From Silvibacterium acidisoli (GTDB lineage: Bacteria; Acidobacteriota; Terriglobia; Terriglobales; Acidobacteriaceae): a stretch of 64,000 nt of DNA. The stretch spans positions 4,216,001-4,280,000 of the forward strand of contig CP085323.1 in the NCBI GenBank assembly GCA_022870745.1. Reading direction: 5' to 3'. Made by a program: the position numbers and the translations under genes. The notes below the pieces were generated by a model. The model saw only the letters and a program-made list of their open reading frames with translations, had not been told where the DNA came from and did no database searches. Position 1 is the first letter of the stretch. Each line of letters begins with the position of its first letter. Below are positions 34,149 through 43,600 of the stretch, piece after piece.

Positions 34149-34961
34149 ATGAGCGCAACAGCGGAACAGGTGAAGGGAACAGCGGTCGCCAACGGTGACT
34201 TTATCTGGTACGAGCTGCGGACTACGGACACGAAGTCTGCACTCGATTTTTACACGCATGTGGTGGGATGGAAGGCCATGCCTTCAGGGAATCCAGGCGG
34301 TGTTGAATATACGCTGCTCGCCGTGGACAACATGCCGATCGTAGGAGTGATGCCGATTCTGCCGGATATGGCGCAGGCTGGCATGAAGCCTGCGTGGGCG
34401 GGTTTCATCGGCGTCGATGATGTGGATGCTTATGCAAAAAAGGCAGAGGCCGCGGGCGGCAAGGTGGTTCATCCGCCAACGGATATTCCTTCGGTGGGTC
34501 GCTTTGCGGCTTTGATCGATCCGCAGGGAGCCCATTTTCTGATCTTCAAGGGATCGCGGGAGATGGCGCCTCCGATGCCTGCTCCTGGCAGCACCGGAAC
34601 GATTGGATGGCATGAACTTTCGGCACGCGATGAGAAGTCCGCGTGGGAATTCTATTCCGGCGTCTTCGGCTGGAAGGAAGAAAGCCAGATGGACATGGGC
34701 CCGAACGGCATCTACCGGATCTTTCAAAACGGAGACAAGCCGCGCATGGGCGGCATGATGAAGATGATGAATGATTCGTCACCGGTGCCTTTCTGGCTGT
34801 ACTACTTCGCCGTGGATGAGATCGGTGCGGCGGAGGCTCGCATTCGTGAAAAGGGTGGCAACGTGGTGATGGGGCCTCATGAAGTTCCCGGAAAGGTCTA
34901 CATCATCATCGGTACAGATCCGCAGGGCGCGGTGTTCGCGGTGGTCGGGCCGAAGAAATAA
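34149..34961 (+). CDS. Two-domain VOC-family (glyoxalase-like) protein
   Basis: A 270-residue protein with two tandem VOC domains: residues about 15-130 (FIWYELRTTDTKSALDFYTHVVGWK) and 145-268 (IGWHELSARDEKSAWEFYSGVFGWK). The repeated xxWxEL and FYxxVxGWK motifs show an internal duplication. AAGGAGAGACAGG precedes the ATG. It is likely cotranscribed with the upstream VOC gene and may be under the TetR regulator. The biochemical role is unknown. Confidence 0.9.
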   Translation: MSATAEQVKGTAVANGDFIWYELRTTDTKSALDFYTHVVGWKAMPSGNPGGVEYTLLAVDNMPIVGVMPILPDMAQAGMKPAWAGFIGVDDVDAYAKKAEAAGGKVVHPPTDIPSVGRFAALIDPQGAHFLIFKGSREMAPPMPAPGSTGTIGWHELSARDEKSAWEFYSGVFGWKEESQMDMGPNGIYRIFQNGDKPRMGGMMKMMNDSSPVPFWLYYFAVDEIGAAEARIREKGGNVVMGPHEVPGKVYIIIGTDPQGAVFAVVGPKK

Positions 34962-35014
34962 GTGCTCGTGACGGTGGCGTTTCCCTACGGAGACGCGGTG
35001 ACCGCACAAAAAGA

Positions 35015-35039
35015 GGCCGAGGGCATGACGCCCTCGGCC
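35015..35039 (-). terminator. Intrinsic terminator of the sugar-utilisation operon
   Basis: GGCCGAGGGC-ATGAC-GCCCTCGGCC; on the minus strand it is followed by TCTTTTTG. It ends the operon whose last stop is at 35062. Confidence 0.88.
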
Positions 35040-35061
35040 CGGTTCAAGTGTTGGAGTGAAA

Positions 35062-37242
35062 CTACTGCGCGTCCTGCACGCAGCGGAAGCCGAGGGCACC
35101 GGAGCGGTCGTAGCTGGGTGACATCATGAGCAGCTTGCCGTGGTTGTCGTTGCGATACGCCTGCGGAAAATACCAGATAGAGCCTTGCGGCTGATAGTAG
35201 CTGCCGCCTCGTAGAATGCCTCCGCGCGTGCGATCGTCGACATACTCGTCTGTCCACTGCCAGACGTTGCCGACCATATCCATCACTCCGAAGGGGCTTG
35301 CGCCTTGCGGGTGGGCATCTACGTTGTCAGGTCCACGCATGGTGCGGCCTTTATCGGGAACAGGAACCGCCTTGTCATCCCAGCGATCTCCCCAGGGATA
35401 CGTGCGTTCATCCTTGCCTTGCGCGGCATACTGCCACTCCCACTCATGCGGCAGACGCTTGCCTGCCCACTTTGCATAGGCACGTGCGTCTTCAATGGAG
35501 ACCCATGTGACGGGCTTGTTGTCCCAACCAGCGGGATAGCTTCCGTTCTGCCAGTCCTTGAGAAAGTTCAGGCTGTCCTTGGGGCTATAGTGTGTCGCAT
35601 CCATGAACTTCTTAAACTCGGCGTTGGTGACAGGGTACTTGTCGATGTAGAAGGGCTTGATCTCCATCTTGTGTTCATGAAAGCGGCGTGGGCTGTCCTC
35701 CCAGGGAAACTGCACGTCTACTCCGATATCGTCCGAACCTTCGACCTCGATGCCCTGCACGCGGAAGACGTACTCGCCGCCATCGATTTTCACCATGTTT
35801 GCCGGAGTGGCCGTGGCGGCCTTCGTCGATGCAATCTCCACCAGTTGCTGCGGCATCCACTTCCACTCATGTGAGTAGCTCGACAGCGGACTCGTGGTGA
35901 GAGTCTTCATCTTCGTCATAAGCTTCTGCATCGCAGCGTTGGGCTCACCCTCGGCGGCATAAACCATGCCGAAGCCGTGTGCTTCTATGGGGAATGACAA
36001 TACGGCCTTGTCGCCTTCCACCTCAGGCTTGAGTTCCACACCGTGATAGACATCGTAGTACTTCATGCCGGGGCTGTAAGCGACGGTTATCTGGCGCCCC
36101 TGCACGTCGTATTCGTTGCGGTTGACGATCGTCCAGATGGTGCGATTCTCGAGCGGCCAGCGGCTTGAGTAGACACCGTAGCGATGCATCGGGTAAAGAG
36201 GCTCCCATCCGGTGCTGGCGAAGAAGGGCGCGACGGCACGTTCCATGGTCGCCATGCGGCGCGTGGCTTCGGCATCGCGCGGAGTCACGCCGTTCCAGAT
36301 GCCCCAGACATCTTCCCAGCTTTCCCATCCTTCGCCGTTGAAGAAGGCGTATTGCAGATCGTCAGTCTTATCGCGATTCCAGCGGCCCTGGATGTTGACC
36401 TGATGCCGGGGTTCAAGCCAGCGATATTTGTCCACGGTGGGGGCGAACTGGAAATCATACTGGCCCCAGGTCATCACATTCCATGCAAGGCCTTCATCTG
36501 CCGGTCCATTCTCTGGCTCGAAGACCAGTGGATGTCCGGCCTTGTCAGCAGCGAGCGAGAAGGCAAGAGGAACGCCATCCTGTGTATCGCCGTTGACGCC
36601 ATCTGCATCGATCGATTTCATGAACTCCGCTGTGGCTGTGTACCAGTCTTTACCGGGGTCGCGTGTACCCTGGTCCCACATCATGATCGGGAACAGTACC
36701 TTGACGCCGCGGCGATGGAAGTCTGCAACCATCTGCTTCACGCCTTCGACGCCGCCCGGCATGGAGGCGACCATATCCTCCTGGTTGCGGTTGTCGATGC
36801 CCATGTTTGGGTATGTCGCCCAGATGAGCACCGCATCGATGCCGCCATAACGCTTGTCCAGGTCATCGAGATAGCGATCGACCGTGTACTTGCCCGCGAC
36901 GGGGTCATAGAAGTAGCGGTCATGAACCATCATCTGCGGCTGAATGAAGGCCGATTGCGCCCACTTCAGCTCAGGCATGTTGTAACGCGAGCCATCGTAG
37001 CCTACGCGGATAAGCCGCTCCGTGCGCCAGTCTGTGATGGCCTTAAGCCATTCTTCATGCGCTTCCGGACTGCAGGGCGTGCTGCCGCCTTCCCAGGGAA
37101 AATGCATGGTGAGACATGCGGGAGGAGGAATTTGTTGCGCTTTAGGGTGGTAGCGGAAGTCCTGCGCCAGAGCGGGGAGAGCGAAGGTTGCAGCGAGGCA
37201 GCTTATGGCTACAGGACGTTTCAGTCTTGCGGAAATCTTCAT
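35062..37242 (-). CDS. Secreted glycoside-hydrolase-like protein fused to a SUMF1/FGE-type domain
   Basis: A 726-residue protein with signal peptide MKISARLKRPVAISCLAATF. Residues about 60-450 resemble a TIM-barrel sugar hydrolase (VLIWATYPNMGIDNR, GVKVLFPIMMWDQG, DADGVNGDT) with a following beta domain. Residues about 505-726 form a SUMF1/formylglycine-generating-enzyme fold (VKIDGGEYVF ... FYIDKYPVTNAEFKKF ... LRGGSYY ... GFRCVQD). The CYRYRC-type catalytic cysteine pair of true FGE is absent; only the terminal GFRC is kept, so sulfatase activation is unlikely. GGAGGAAG precedes the start, 17 bp after the ribokinase stop. It is the third gene of the LacI-controlled operon. Confidence 0.85.
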   Translation of the reverse strand: MKISARLKRPVAISCLAATFALPALAQDFRYHPKAQQIPPPACLTMHFPWEGGSTPCSPEAHEEWLKAITDWRTERLIRVGYDGSRYNMPELKWAQSAFIQPQMMVHDRYFYDPVAGKYTVDRYLDDLDKRYGGIDAVLIWATYPNMGIDNRNQEDMVASMPGGVEGVKQMVADFHRRGVKVLFPIMMWDQGTRDPGKDWYTATAEFMKSIDADGVNGDTQDGVPLAFSLAADKAGHPLVFEPENGPADEGLAWNVMTWGQYDFQFAPTVDKYRWLEPRHQVNIQGRWNRDKTDDLQYAFFNGEGWESWEDVWGIWNGVTPRDAEATRRMATMERAVAPFFASTGWEPLYPMHRYGVYSSRWPLENRTIWTIVNRNEYDVQGRQITVAYSPGMKYYDVYHGVELKPEVEGDKAVLSFPIEAHGFGMVYAAEGEPNAAMQKLMTKMKTLTTSPLSSYSHEWKWMPQQLVEIASTKAATATPANMVKIDGGEYVFRVQGIEVEGSDDIGVDVQFPWEDSPRRFHEHKMEIKPFYIDKYPVTNAEFKKFMDATHYSPKDSLNFLKDWQNGSYPAGWDNKPVTWVSIEDARAYAKWAGKRLPHEWEWQYAAQGKDERTYPWGDRWDDKAVPVPDKGRTMRGPDNVDAHPQGASPFGVMDMVGNVWQWTDEYVDDRTRGGILRGGSYYQPQGSIWYFPQAYRNDNHGKLLMMSPSYDRSGALGFRCVQDAQ

Positions 37243-37259
37243 CGTACTTCCTCCACTAC

Positions 37260-38195
37260 TTAATTGCTGCTGGTCGATCGCGCAAGAAGCTCCTCGACTT
37301 CGCTTCTCGACGGCATGGAGGGCTGTGCGCCGGCCCTGGTTACGGATAGTGCCGCGGCTGCGGCTGCGAAGAGCGCGCTGTCGCGTGCAGACTTGCCCAG
37401 CATCATGGCGGTGGCGAATGCTCCGTTGAAGGCGTCGCCCGCGGCGGTTGTGTCCACCGCCTGCACCGGGAACGACGGCACCTGGTCACGCAGGCCATCG
37501 GTCGATGCGAGGAACACTCCGCGCGGACCCATCTTGAGCACGACATTACGAATGTTCTTATTCAGCAGAGTCTGTGCTGTTTCATTCGGTTCAGTTGTGC
37601 CATTGTGTTCGACGAAAAAAGCTGCCTCTGTTTCGTTAGGTGTGAACCACTCGACCGAACTCAACAGGGCGGGGGAGAGGGTTGCTGCCGGCGCAGGATC
37701 GAGAACGAGCGGCACTCCCTCGCGCTTACAGACTTCCGCAAGATGTTCGACCGTGGCGATTGGAATTTCCAGCTGCGTAAGGACGATGCCGGCAGATCGG
37801 ATGAGATCGATGTTTGCGTCGATGTCCGCAGTTGTTACCAGTGCATTCGCACCGGCTGTGATGACAATACAGTTTTCTCCGTTGGCCGCTACGAGGATGT
37901 TCGCAACGCCGGAGCTGCCGGGAGTAGTTGCGACAGCGGATGCATCCACGCCCTCTCGTTCAAGATTGGCGCGGAGATCGTTGCCGAATGTGTCGTCGCC
38001 GAGGCGGCCAATCATCGCGACCGGATAACCGAGGCGCGCGGCTGCAACGGCCTGGTTTGCTCCTTTGCCTCCAGGATGAATCTGGAATCCTGTGCCCTCG
38101 ATGGTCTCTCCCTCTTTGGGAAGGCGTGCGGTTGTAGACACGAGATCGATATTGATACTTCCCACCACAACGATTGGCTTGTTCCCAGCGGCCAT
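37260..38195 (-). CDS. rbsK: Ribokinase (PfkB-family sugar kinase)
   Basis: A 311-residue cytoplasmic kinase phosphorylating ribose, or a related sugar, at O5. The N-terminal signature is VVVGSINIDLV, the first PfkB motif GGKGANQAVAAARLG, and the second DTTAAGDAFNGAFA with catalytic Asp. The start at 38195 (MAAGNKPIVVVG) has CAGGAGACC upstream; an extended frame to 38342 overlaps the transporter gene. It follows the GRP-type transporter by 23 bp and precedes the hydrolase-like gene by 17 bp, so transport and phosphorylation are coupled. Ribose is the default substrate, but specificity within PfkB kinases is hard to call. Confidence 0.9.
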   Translation of the reverse strand: MAAGNKPIVVVGSINIDLVSTTARLPKEGETIEGTGFQIHPGGKGANQAVAAARLGYPVAMIGRLGDDTFGNDLRANLEREGVDASAVATTPGSSGVANILVAANGENCIVITAGANALVTTADIDANIDLIRSAGIVLTQLEIPIATVEHLAEVCKREGVPLVLDPAPAATLSPALLSSVEWFTPNETEAAFFVEHNGTTEPNETAQTLLNKNIRNVVLKMGPRGVFLASTDGLRDQVPSFPVQAVDTTAAGDAFNGAFATAMMLGKSARDSALFAAAAAALSVTRAGAQPSMPSRSEVEELLARSTSSN

Positions 38196-38218
38196 AGGTC
38201 TCCTGAAGAAAACAGTGT

Positions 38219-39208
38219 TCAAAAGAGCGGAGCGAGCGCAATGGTGCTCAGTCCGCAAAGAAAGAAGAGAAACATCCAGGTAAGAAAGAGCCTTGCGCGC
38301 CGTGGAGAAGCGGCAAATTCCTTCCAGATAAAGACGCCCCATGCCGCCGAGATCATGGTGGCGCCCTGCCCGATAGAGTAGGACACAGCAGGGCCGACGA
38401 TATGTGCGCGGGATGCGACGAAGTTAAAGATGGCTCCAGTGACCCAGATGGCTCCGCCAAGGATACCCCAGAGATGCCACGATCCTCGCGCGGAGGCGTA
38501 TCCGCTCATGGCGACCGGCGCGCTGCCGTCGAGCGGCCTGCGCATCAGCAGCAGGTTGAAGGGAATGGCGCAGAGAGCCACGCCTGCGACGAAGTATAAC
38601 GATGCCGCATAGGGACCGGCGGCCGCCTCGCCCGACATGGATCGTGCGACGAAAGGATAGAAGCTGCCCATGAGCAACCCAGCGACCAGGCTTATGACAA
38701 CGCCGCGCGTGCTGAGCGCACGCTGCTGGCTCTCACGCAGCCGATAGGCGATGGCGTCGAAGACGATGGCGGCGACGACGAGTGCAATGCCGCCGAAGAG
38801 CATAAGCGCATTGCCGCTCGGTGCAAGAATATAGCTGCTGACGGCTCCGACCACGAGTGCGAGTCCGATGCCGATAGGGAAGGCGACGGCGAGCCCGGCG
38901 ATCTCAATCGCGGCGACCAGCAGAAGATTGGCAACGTTGAAGAGAATGCCGCCAACGAGTGCAAAGAGAATGTGAGAGCCGTCTACCTGCTGAAGATCGG
39001 CAAGAAATGTGAGTCCGGATGAGCCCATGCTGCCGAGTGTGAATCCCCAGGCAAGCGCGCCAAGAACGAGGCCGATGACGTAGTCCCAGTAAAAGAGCTG
39101 GAAGCGATAGCCGGGACAAAGCTTCATGGTGTTAGCCCATGACCCCCAGCACAGCATGCTGATGAACATGAACGAGAGCGCAAGACTGTAGGTCTCGGGC
39201 TGAAACAT
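38219..39208 (-). CDS. GRP-family sugar transporter (RbsU/GlcU-like)
   Basis: A 329-residue inner-membrane protein with about ten hydrophobic helices in two five-helix halves. The N terminus FMFISMLCWGSWANTMKL and the SIGQGATMISAAWGVFIWKEF stretch are typical of the GRP/ureide-permease branch of the DMT superfamily. Relatives take up glucose or ribose by proton symport. It is the first gene of the operon, so ribokinase downstream suggests ribose or a similar free monosaccharide. A TTGACA promoter (39286-39315) with a LacI-type operator at 39259-39272 drives it. Confidence 0.87.
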   Translation of the reverse strand: MFQPETYSLALSFMFISMLCWGSWANTMKLCPGYRFQLFYWDYVIGLVLGALAWGFTLGSMGSSGLTFLADLQQVDGSHILFALVGGILFNVANLLLVAAIEIAGLAVAFPIGIGLALVVGAVSSYILAPSGNALMLFGGIALVVAAIVFDAIAYRLRESQQRALSTRGVVISLVAGLLMGSFYPFVARSMSGEAAAGPYAASLYFVAGVALCAIPFNLLLMRRPLDGSAPVAMSGYASARGSWHLWGILGGAIWVTGAIFNFVASRAHIVGPAVSYSIGQGATMISAAWGVFIWKEFAASPRRARLFLTWMFLFFLCGLSTIALAPLF

Positions 39209-39258
39209 GGGACCGCCGCTCCTTTCCTAATCCCGCCGGGCTTTCTGCAGCAGCATAG

Positions 39259-39272
39259 TTGAAAGCTTTCAA
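39259..39272. promoter_or_regulatory. LacI-type operator, copy 1
   Basis: Perfect palindrome TTGAAAGCTTTCAA between the divergent transporter and lacI-type genes, just downstream of the transporter -10 box, where a bound repressor would block transcription. The same 14 bp recur at 40589-40602. Confidence 0.8.
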
Positions 39273-39285
39273 TCCGGGCTGTCGA

Positions 39286-39315
39286 AGCATAGAAATAGCA
39301 CTCCCGCTTTGTCAA
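39286..39315 (-). promoter_or_regulatory. Sigma-70 promoter of the sugar transporter operon
   Basis: On the minus strand: TTGACA (39315-39310), 18-bp spacer, TATGCT (39291-39286). The operator edge is 43 bp from the start of the -35 box. Confidence 0.65.
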
Positions 39316-39409
39316 GAAACTTCTTCAAATGGCGCCCCGGGCCCGGGCCGGTTCCGGGTTTATGCGACACTCAGGGTAAGTCCTGCTGCGAGGGGTGTAG
39401 AAGAGACCG

Positions 39410-40489
39410 ATGGCAAACATGAAGGAGATCGCGAAGCTGGCCGGCGTTTCGCTGGGGACGGTCTCTCATGTGCTGAATGGTTCAGCCACGGTTCGCGAGC
39501 CGCTGCGCAAGCGCGTAATGGACGCGGTAGCCTCCGCGGGATACCAGCCGAGTCAGTTGGCACGCGGGCTGCGTCGTGACAAGACGAACATGATCGGGAT
39601 GATCATTCCCGATGTAACGAATCCGTTTTTTCCGGCGGTCGTGCGCGGCGCCGAGGATGTTGCGTTCGAGCATGGCTATCGGTTGGTGCTCTGTAACACC
39701 GATAACGATCACGCGAAGGAAATCGTTCACATGAACGAACTGCGGACCTACCTTCCTTCGGGGCTGATCGTGATTCCATCCAGCTTCAGCGATCTGACGG
39801 CGCAGGCGGAGTCCTTTCGCCGGTCGGGCGCAGCAGTAGTCTGCGTCGATCGCCTGCCTTTGAACTGGAACGGAGATACGGTTACGGCCGATAACGAGAA
39901 GGGCGCGTACGACGCGACGAACTACATTCTGCGGCAGGGGCACAAGCAGCTGGCGATGATCACCGGGCCGCGTCACCTGACTAACTCGACGAACCGCCTC
40001 AAGGGATTTAAGCGCGCTCTGGCCGAGAAGAAGATTCATCTCGGCCCGGAGTACATACAGGAAGCGAATTTCGACCAGCACGGCGGCTATGCGAAGACGC
40101 TGTTGCTGCTGCGCATGATCCCGCGCCCTACGGTGATTTTCGCGGGAAACGACATGATCGCCTTCGGCGCACTCCTGGCCTTCCGCGAGATGGGGTTGCA
40201 CTGCCCGGATGACATCTCACTCTTCGGCTTCGACAATCTGGACCTGGCCGAGATGACAAGCCCTCCGCTTTCATCCGTATCGCAGCCGGGTTATCAGATG
40301 GGAACGACCGCGGCACAGATACTCATGGACCGTGTCCGGGGCGACGATGGACCGCCGAAGCACGTTGTTCTCGATACGGCGATCAAGATTCGCGATTCGG
40401 TAGGGAAGCCTGTCACTGGTGATAACGTTCACACGTCCCGCACGCCCGCACGTGCCGCGCGCGTTTCCAGGACCGGCCGCAAGCGTTAA
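39410..40489 (+). CDS. LacI-family transcriptional repressor
   Basis: A 359-residue regulator. The N-terminal DNA-binding region MKEIAKLAGVSLGTVSHVLNG and hinge (YQPSQLARGLR) are classic LacI. The periplasmic-binding-protein-like effector domain follows (MIGMIIPDVTNPFFPAVVRGAED ... VIFAGNDMIAFGALLAFREMG). The C terminus is basic. It lies between the transporter operon and the TonB receptor, both of which carry the same palindrome, so it almost certainly represses both and is released by a sugar or sugar phosphate. Its own promoter shares the intergenic region with operator copy 1. Confidence 0.93.
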   Translation: MANMKEIAKLAGVSLGTVSHVLNGSATVREPLRKRVMDAVASAGYQPSQLARGLRRDKTNMIGMIIPDVTNPFFPAVVRGAEDVAFEHGYRLVLCNTDNDHAKEIVHMNELRTYLPSGLIVIPSSFSDLTAQAESFRRSGAAVVCVDRLPLNWNGDTVTADNEKGAYDATNYILRQGHKQLAMITGPRHLTNSTNRLKGFKRALAEKKIHLGPEYIQEANFDQHGGYAKTLLLLRMIPRPTVIFAGNDMIAFGALLAFREMGLHCPDDISLFGFDNLDLAEMTSPPLSSVSQPGYQMGTTAAQILMDRVRGDDGPPKHVVLDTAIKIRDSVGKPVTGDNVHTSRTPARAARVSRTGRKR

Positions 40490-40544
40490 ACACCGTTCCC
40501 TCGCTTCATTCTCTCCAGCAATTGCCACTATTTTTATTTCTTCA

Positions 40545-40574
40545 TTGACAACTTAAAAATTTGCGTTCTAGTCT
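40545..40574 (+). promoter_or_regulatory. Promoter of the LacI-controlled TonB receptor
   Basis: TTGACA (40545-40550), 18-bp spacer, TAGTCT (40569-40574). The spacing and the 44-bp distance from -35 to the operator repeat the geometry seen at the transporter promoter. Confidence 0.55.
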
Positions 40575-40588
40575 TTGTCGCGGATTTA

Positions 40589-40602
40589 TTGAAAGCTTTC
40601 AA
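40589..40602. promoter_or_regulatory. LacI-type operator, copy 2
   Basis: Perfect palindrome TTGAAAGCTTTCAA, identical to copy 1, placed just after the predicted transcription start and about 75 bp upstream of the receptor ATG. Confidence 0.8.
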
Positions 40603-40676
40603 AATCCCTGGACTAGACGAAACCAGCGCGGTCGCAGAGACCCATTCCGGTGGATTTGATTTGCAGGAGGGGCAGT

Positions 40677-43600
40677 ATGTGTGGGTTGCTGACGACAAAA
40701 CTTTATCGGTGCAGGTTGCTCTGGATGAGCCTCCTCTGCCTTATCGCCGTATTCCCGGCGCTAGCACAGTACAGCAGCGGTATTAACGGCACCGCTATGG
40801 ACCAGAGCGGTGCGGTAATTGCCGGCGCAACGGCCACGCTTACCAACCAGGACACGCAGGTGCAGCAGACGGTAACGGCCAACGACCAGGGCTTCCTGCA
40901 GATTCTGCATATCCAGCCAGGGCGCTACACCATCAGCGTAAGTGCGCCGGGTTTCAGCACATGGCAGCAGAAGGACATCGATATTGAAGGCACAGACGTT
41001 CGCACCGTGTACCCGAAGCTGAACGTTGGCTCCGCACAGTCAACGGTGGAGGTGACGGCGAACAACTCCGCGGTCGAAACTACCAGCGGCACCATCAGCC
41101 GAACGCTCGAACAGCAGACAGTACAGAATGCTCCGCTTGTTGGCGAAAACCTCTACGCCAGTGTTGCGACGCTGGCTCCGGGTGTGACCGGCCTTGGCGG
41201 ATCGTTCGGTGGGGCCAGCGGTTCCGGCTCACAGGGAACCAACAGCTTCAACGCAGAGCCCGGCTTTCAGATTATCGGGGCAGGGCAGCGCCAGGAAGCG
41301 AATGAATACCAGGTTGATGGCACAAGCGTAAACGGAAACTCGCGCGATGGTATTACCAACCTTACGCCCGAGCCGGACAGCGTGGCCCAGATGAAGATCA
41401 GTACCGACGTTTTCTCGGCCGATAAGGGCCGCCAGAGCGGAGCGTTGATCGAAGTCTTCACCAAGCCTGGAACCAACCAGTTCCACGGCACGCTGTCAGA
41501 GTTCTATACCGGTTCGAGCCTGCAGGCCCGAACCGAGTTTCAGTCGCAGGTTCCTCGCTATCTTCGCAACGATTTTGGCGGATCAGTGGGCGGTCCCATC
41601 ATCAAGGACAAGACCTTCTTCTTCGGCTCGCTCTTCTGGAGCAAGAGCCAGCAGGGAGTAACGCTCACACAGCCGATGGAAACGCCGGAATTCGTCAACT
41701 ATGTTGAGACGAATTACCCGAACTCCCTCGCCGCGGCCTTCTTTAAAAATGCACCCTCTGGCGGAACACCAACGAGCGGATTTCAAACAGTGGCCCAGAT
41801 AGAGAGCCTTCTGCAGAGTCCTTACCCTGTGCCGGATATTCCGGGCAATCTCGTTGCGCTCGGAAACGTGTCCATCAACCAGTCGCCAATCAACAATGGC
41901 TTTCAAGGGCATGCACGTATCGACCACAACTTTAACAACGGCAACGACAAGCTCTTCTACAGTCTCTTCCGCAATACAACGCAGGGCGGCGTTGCGAATC
42001 CACGCCCGAAGCTGGCGTATGTAAGCCCGAACGCGACCTGGTATCACAAGATCGACTACATCCACACATTCTCGCCAAAGCTGTTGAATGAAGTGAGCAT
42101 GTCGTATGTGCGCGCTGATGGCGATCAGCCCGCGGCTCCGGGCGATCTGCCATCGCTGCCCAATGCCTATCCTTCAGGGCTTGGCGGAGGCTTCTCATCA
42201 TGGGGGCCTTCCGGTTGGGTGCACAACAACTGGAACTGGCATGATGTGCTGACCTATGTCCATGAAAATCACAATATTCGCGTGGGCATTGATGTTGATC
42301 GCCAACAGGATCTTGATAACTTCACCGCGGGCCTGGACCGCCCCAGCTTTAACTTTGCCAATATTGTGGATTTCGCTGTCGACCATCCCATCACGCAGAG
42401 TGGTCCGGTAGTGGATGTACGGAACGGGGGCACAGCCCAGAGCCTCTATTCGCGTGTACTGATGCTGCAGGTTGCGCCCTATGTGCAGGATGATTGGAAG
42501 GTCACGAATAAGCTGACGCTGAACATCGGTTTGCGCTGGGACTATTTTGGACATCTAGGCACGGTCACCTACGGACCGAATCCGATTGCGCTGTTTACGC
42601 CCGGCGCGGGCAACGACGAAGAAGCGCAGATCGGGAATGGATCGATGCTGGTACGCGGTTCGACCGGACAGGTGGTCGATAACCGGCTATGGCGCTTCGC
42701 TCCGCGCTTTGGATTTGCCTATGATGTCTTCGGCAATGGCTCTACCTCGGTTCACGGTGGGTGGGGTATTTACAACAACAAAATCGGTGATCTCTCGTAT
42801 GTAGATGGGATCCGCACCAACCCGCCACAGTTTGCAAGTCCGGGCATCAGCATCTTCAATGCAGGAACGACGCTTGCGAATTTCTCCTACGGTGTAAGCA
42901 GCACCGGAGGGCCCACCGGCTTTGCTCCACCACCTGGGCTCTCATATCAAGTGGATCCGCATGGAGGGTTGGTTGGCACTCGTATCGCTGTTGGTGGCCT
43001 GCAGGCAAACCTTGTGCCGCCGCTGGTGCAGAACTGGTCCATTGGAATACAGCGCAGCATTGGGACCAGCATCGTAGTGGAAGCAGACTACTTCGGGACA
43101 TCGGCGACGCACCTTTACTTCCAGACGGATTCGAACCGGTACGCAGGCGACCTGGTCCAGCATGGCGGTACGCTCGATCGCCTGAACCCAAGCTTTGAAT
43201 CGGTGATCTTCGGCCAAAGCATTGGCATCGCGAACGCCGAAGTGGCTGCCTTTGCGATCTCGAAGCGCTTCTCGCACGGGTGGTCAGCGCATGCGATTTA
43301 CAACCTTGGTAAAGCACTCGATTACACCAGTAGCAACGACAATGGCGTGGGCGGAGCCGAGAACGTAATCGATGTAAACAATCCGGCACGTAACTATGGC
43401 CGTTCCGATTATGACTCTCGCCATCGCATCTCGATCGATGCAGTGTGGAATGTGCCGGGAACCAAGGGGAGGATCACCAGCCTGATCACGAGCGGTTGGA
43501 CGCTGTCTCCAGTGCTGGTGCTCCAATCCGGTCAGCCGTTCACCGTCTACACTTCAGCGTCCTATCCTTCGGGTGACTTCAATGCCGACGGATATAACTA

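Noticed and set aside
36184-37263. 359-codon plus-strand frame
   Set aside because: Antisense to the hydrolase-like/SUMF1 gene, whose signal peptide, RBS and domains are clear; the antisense translation has no recognisable features.
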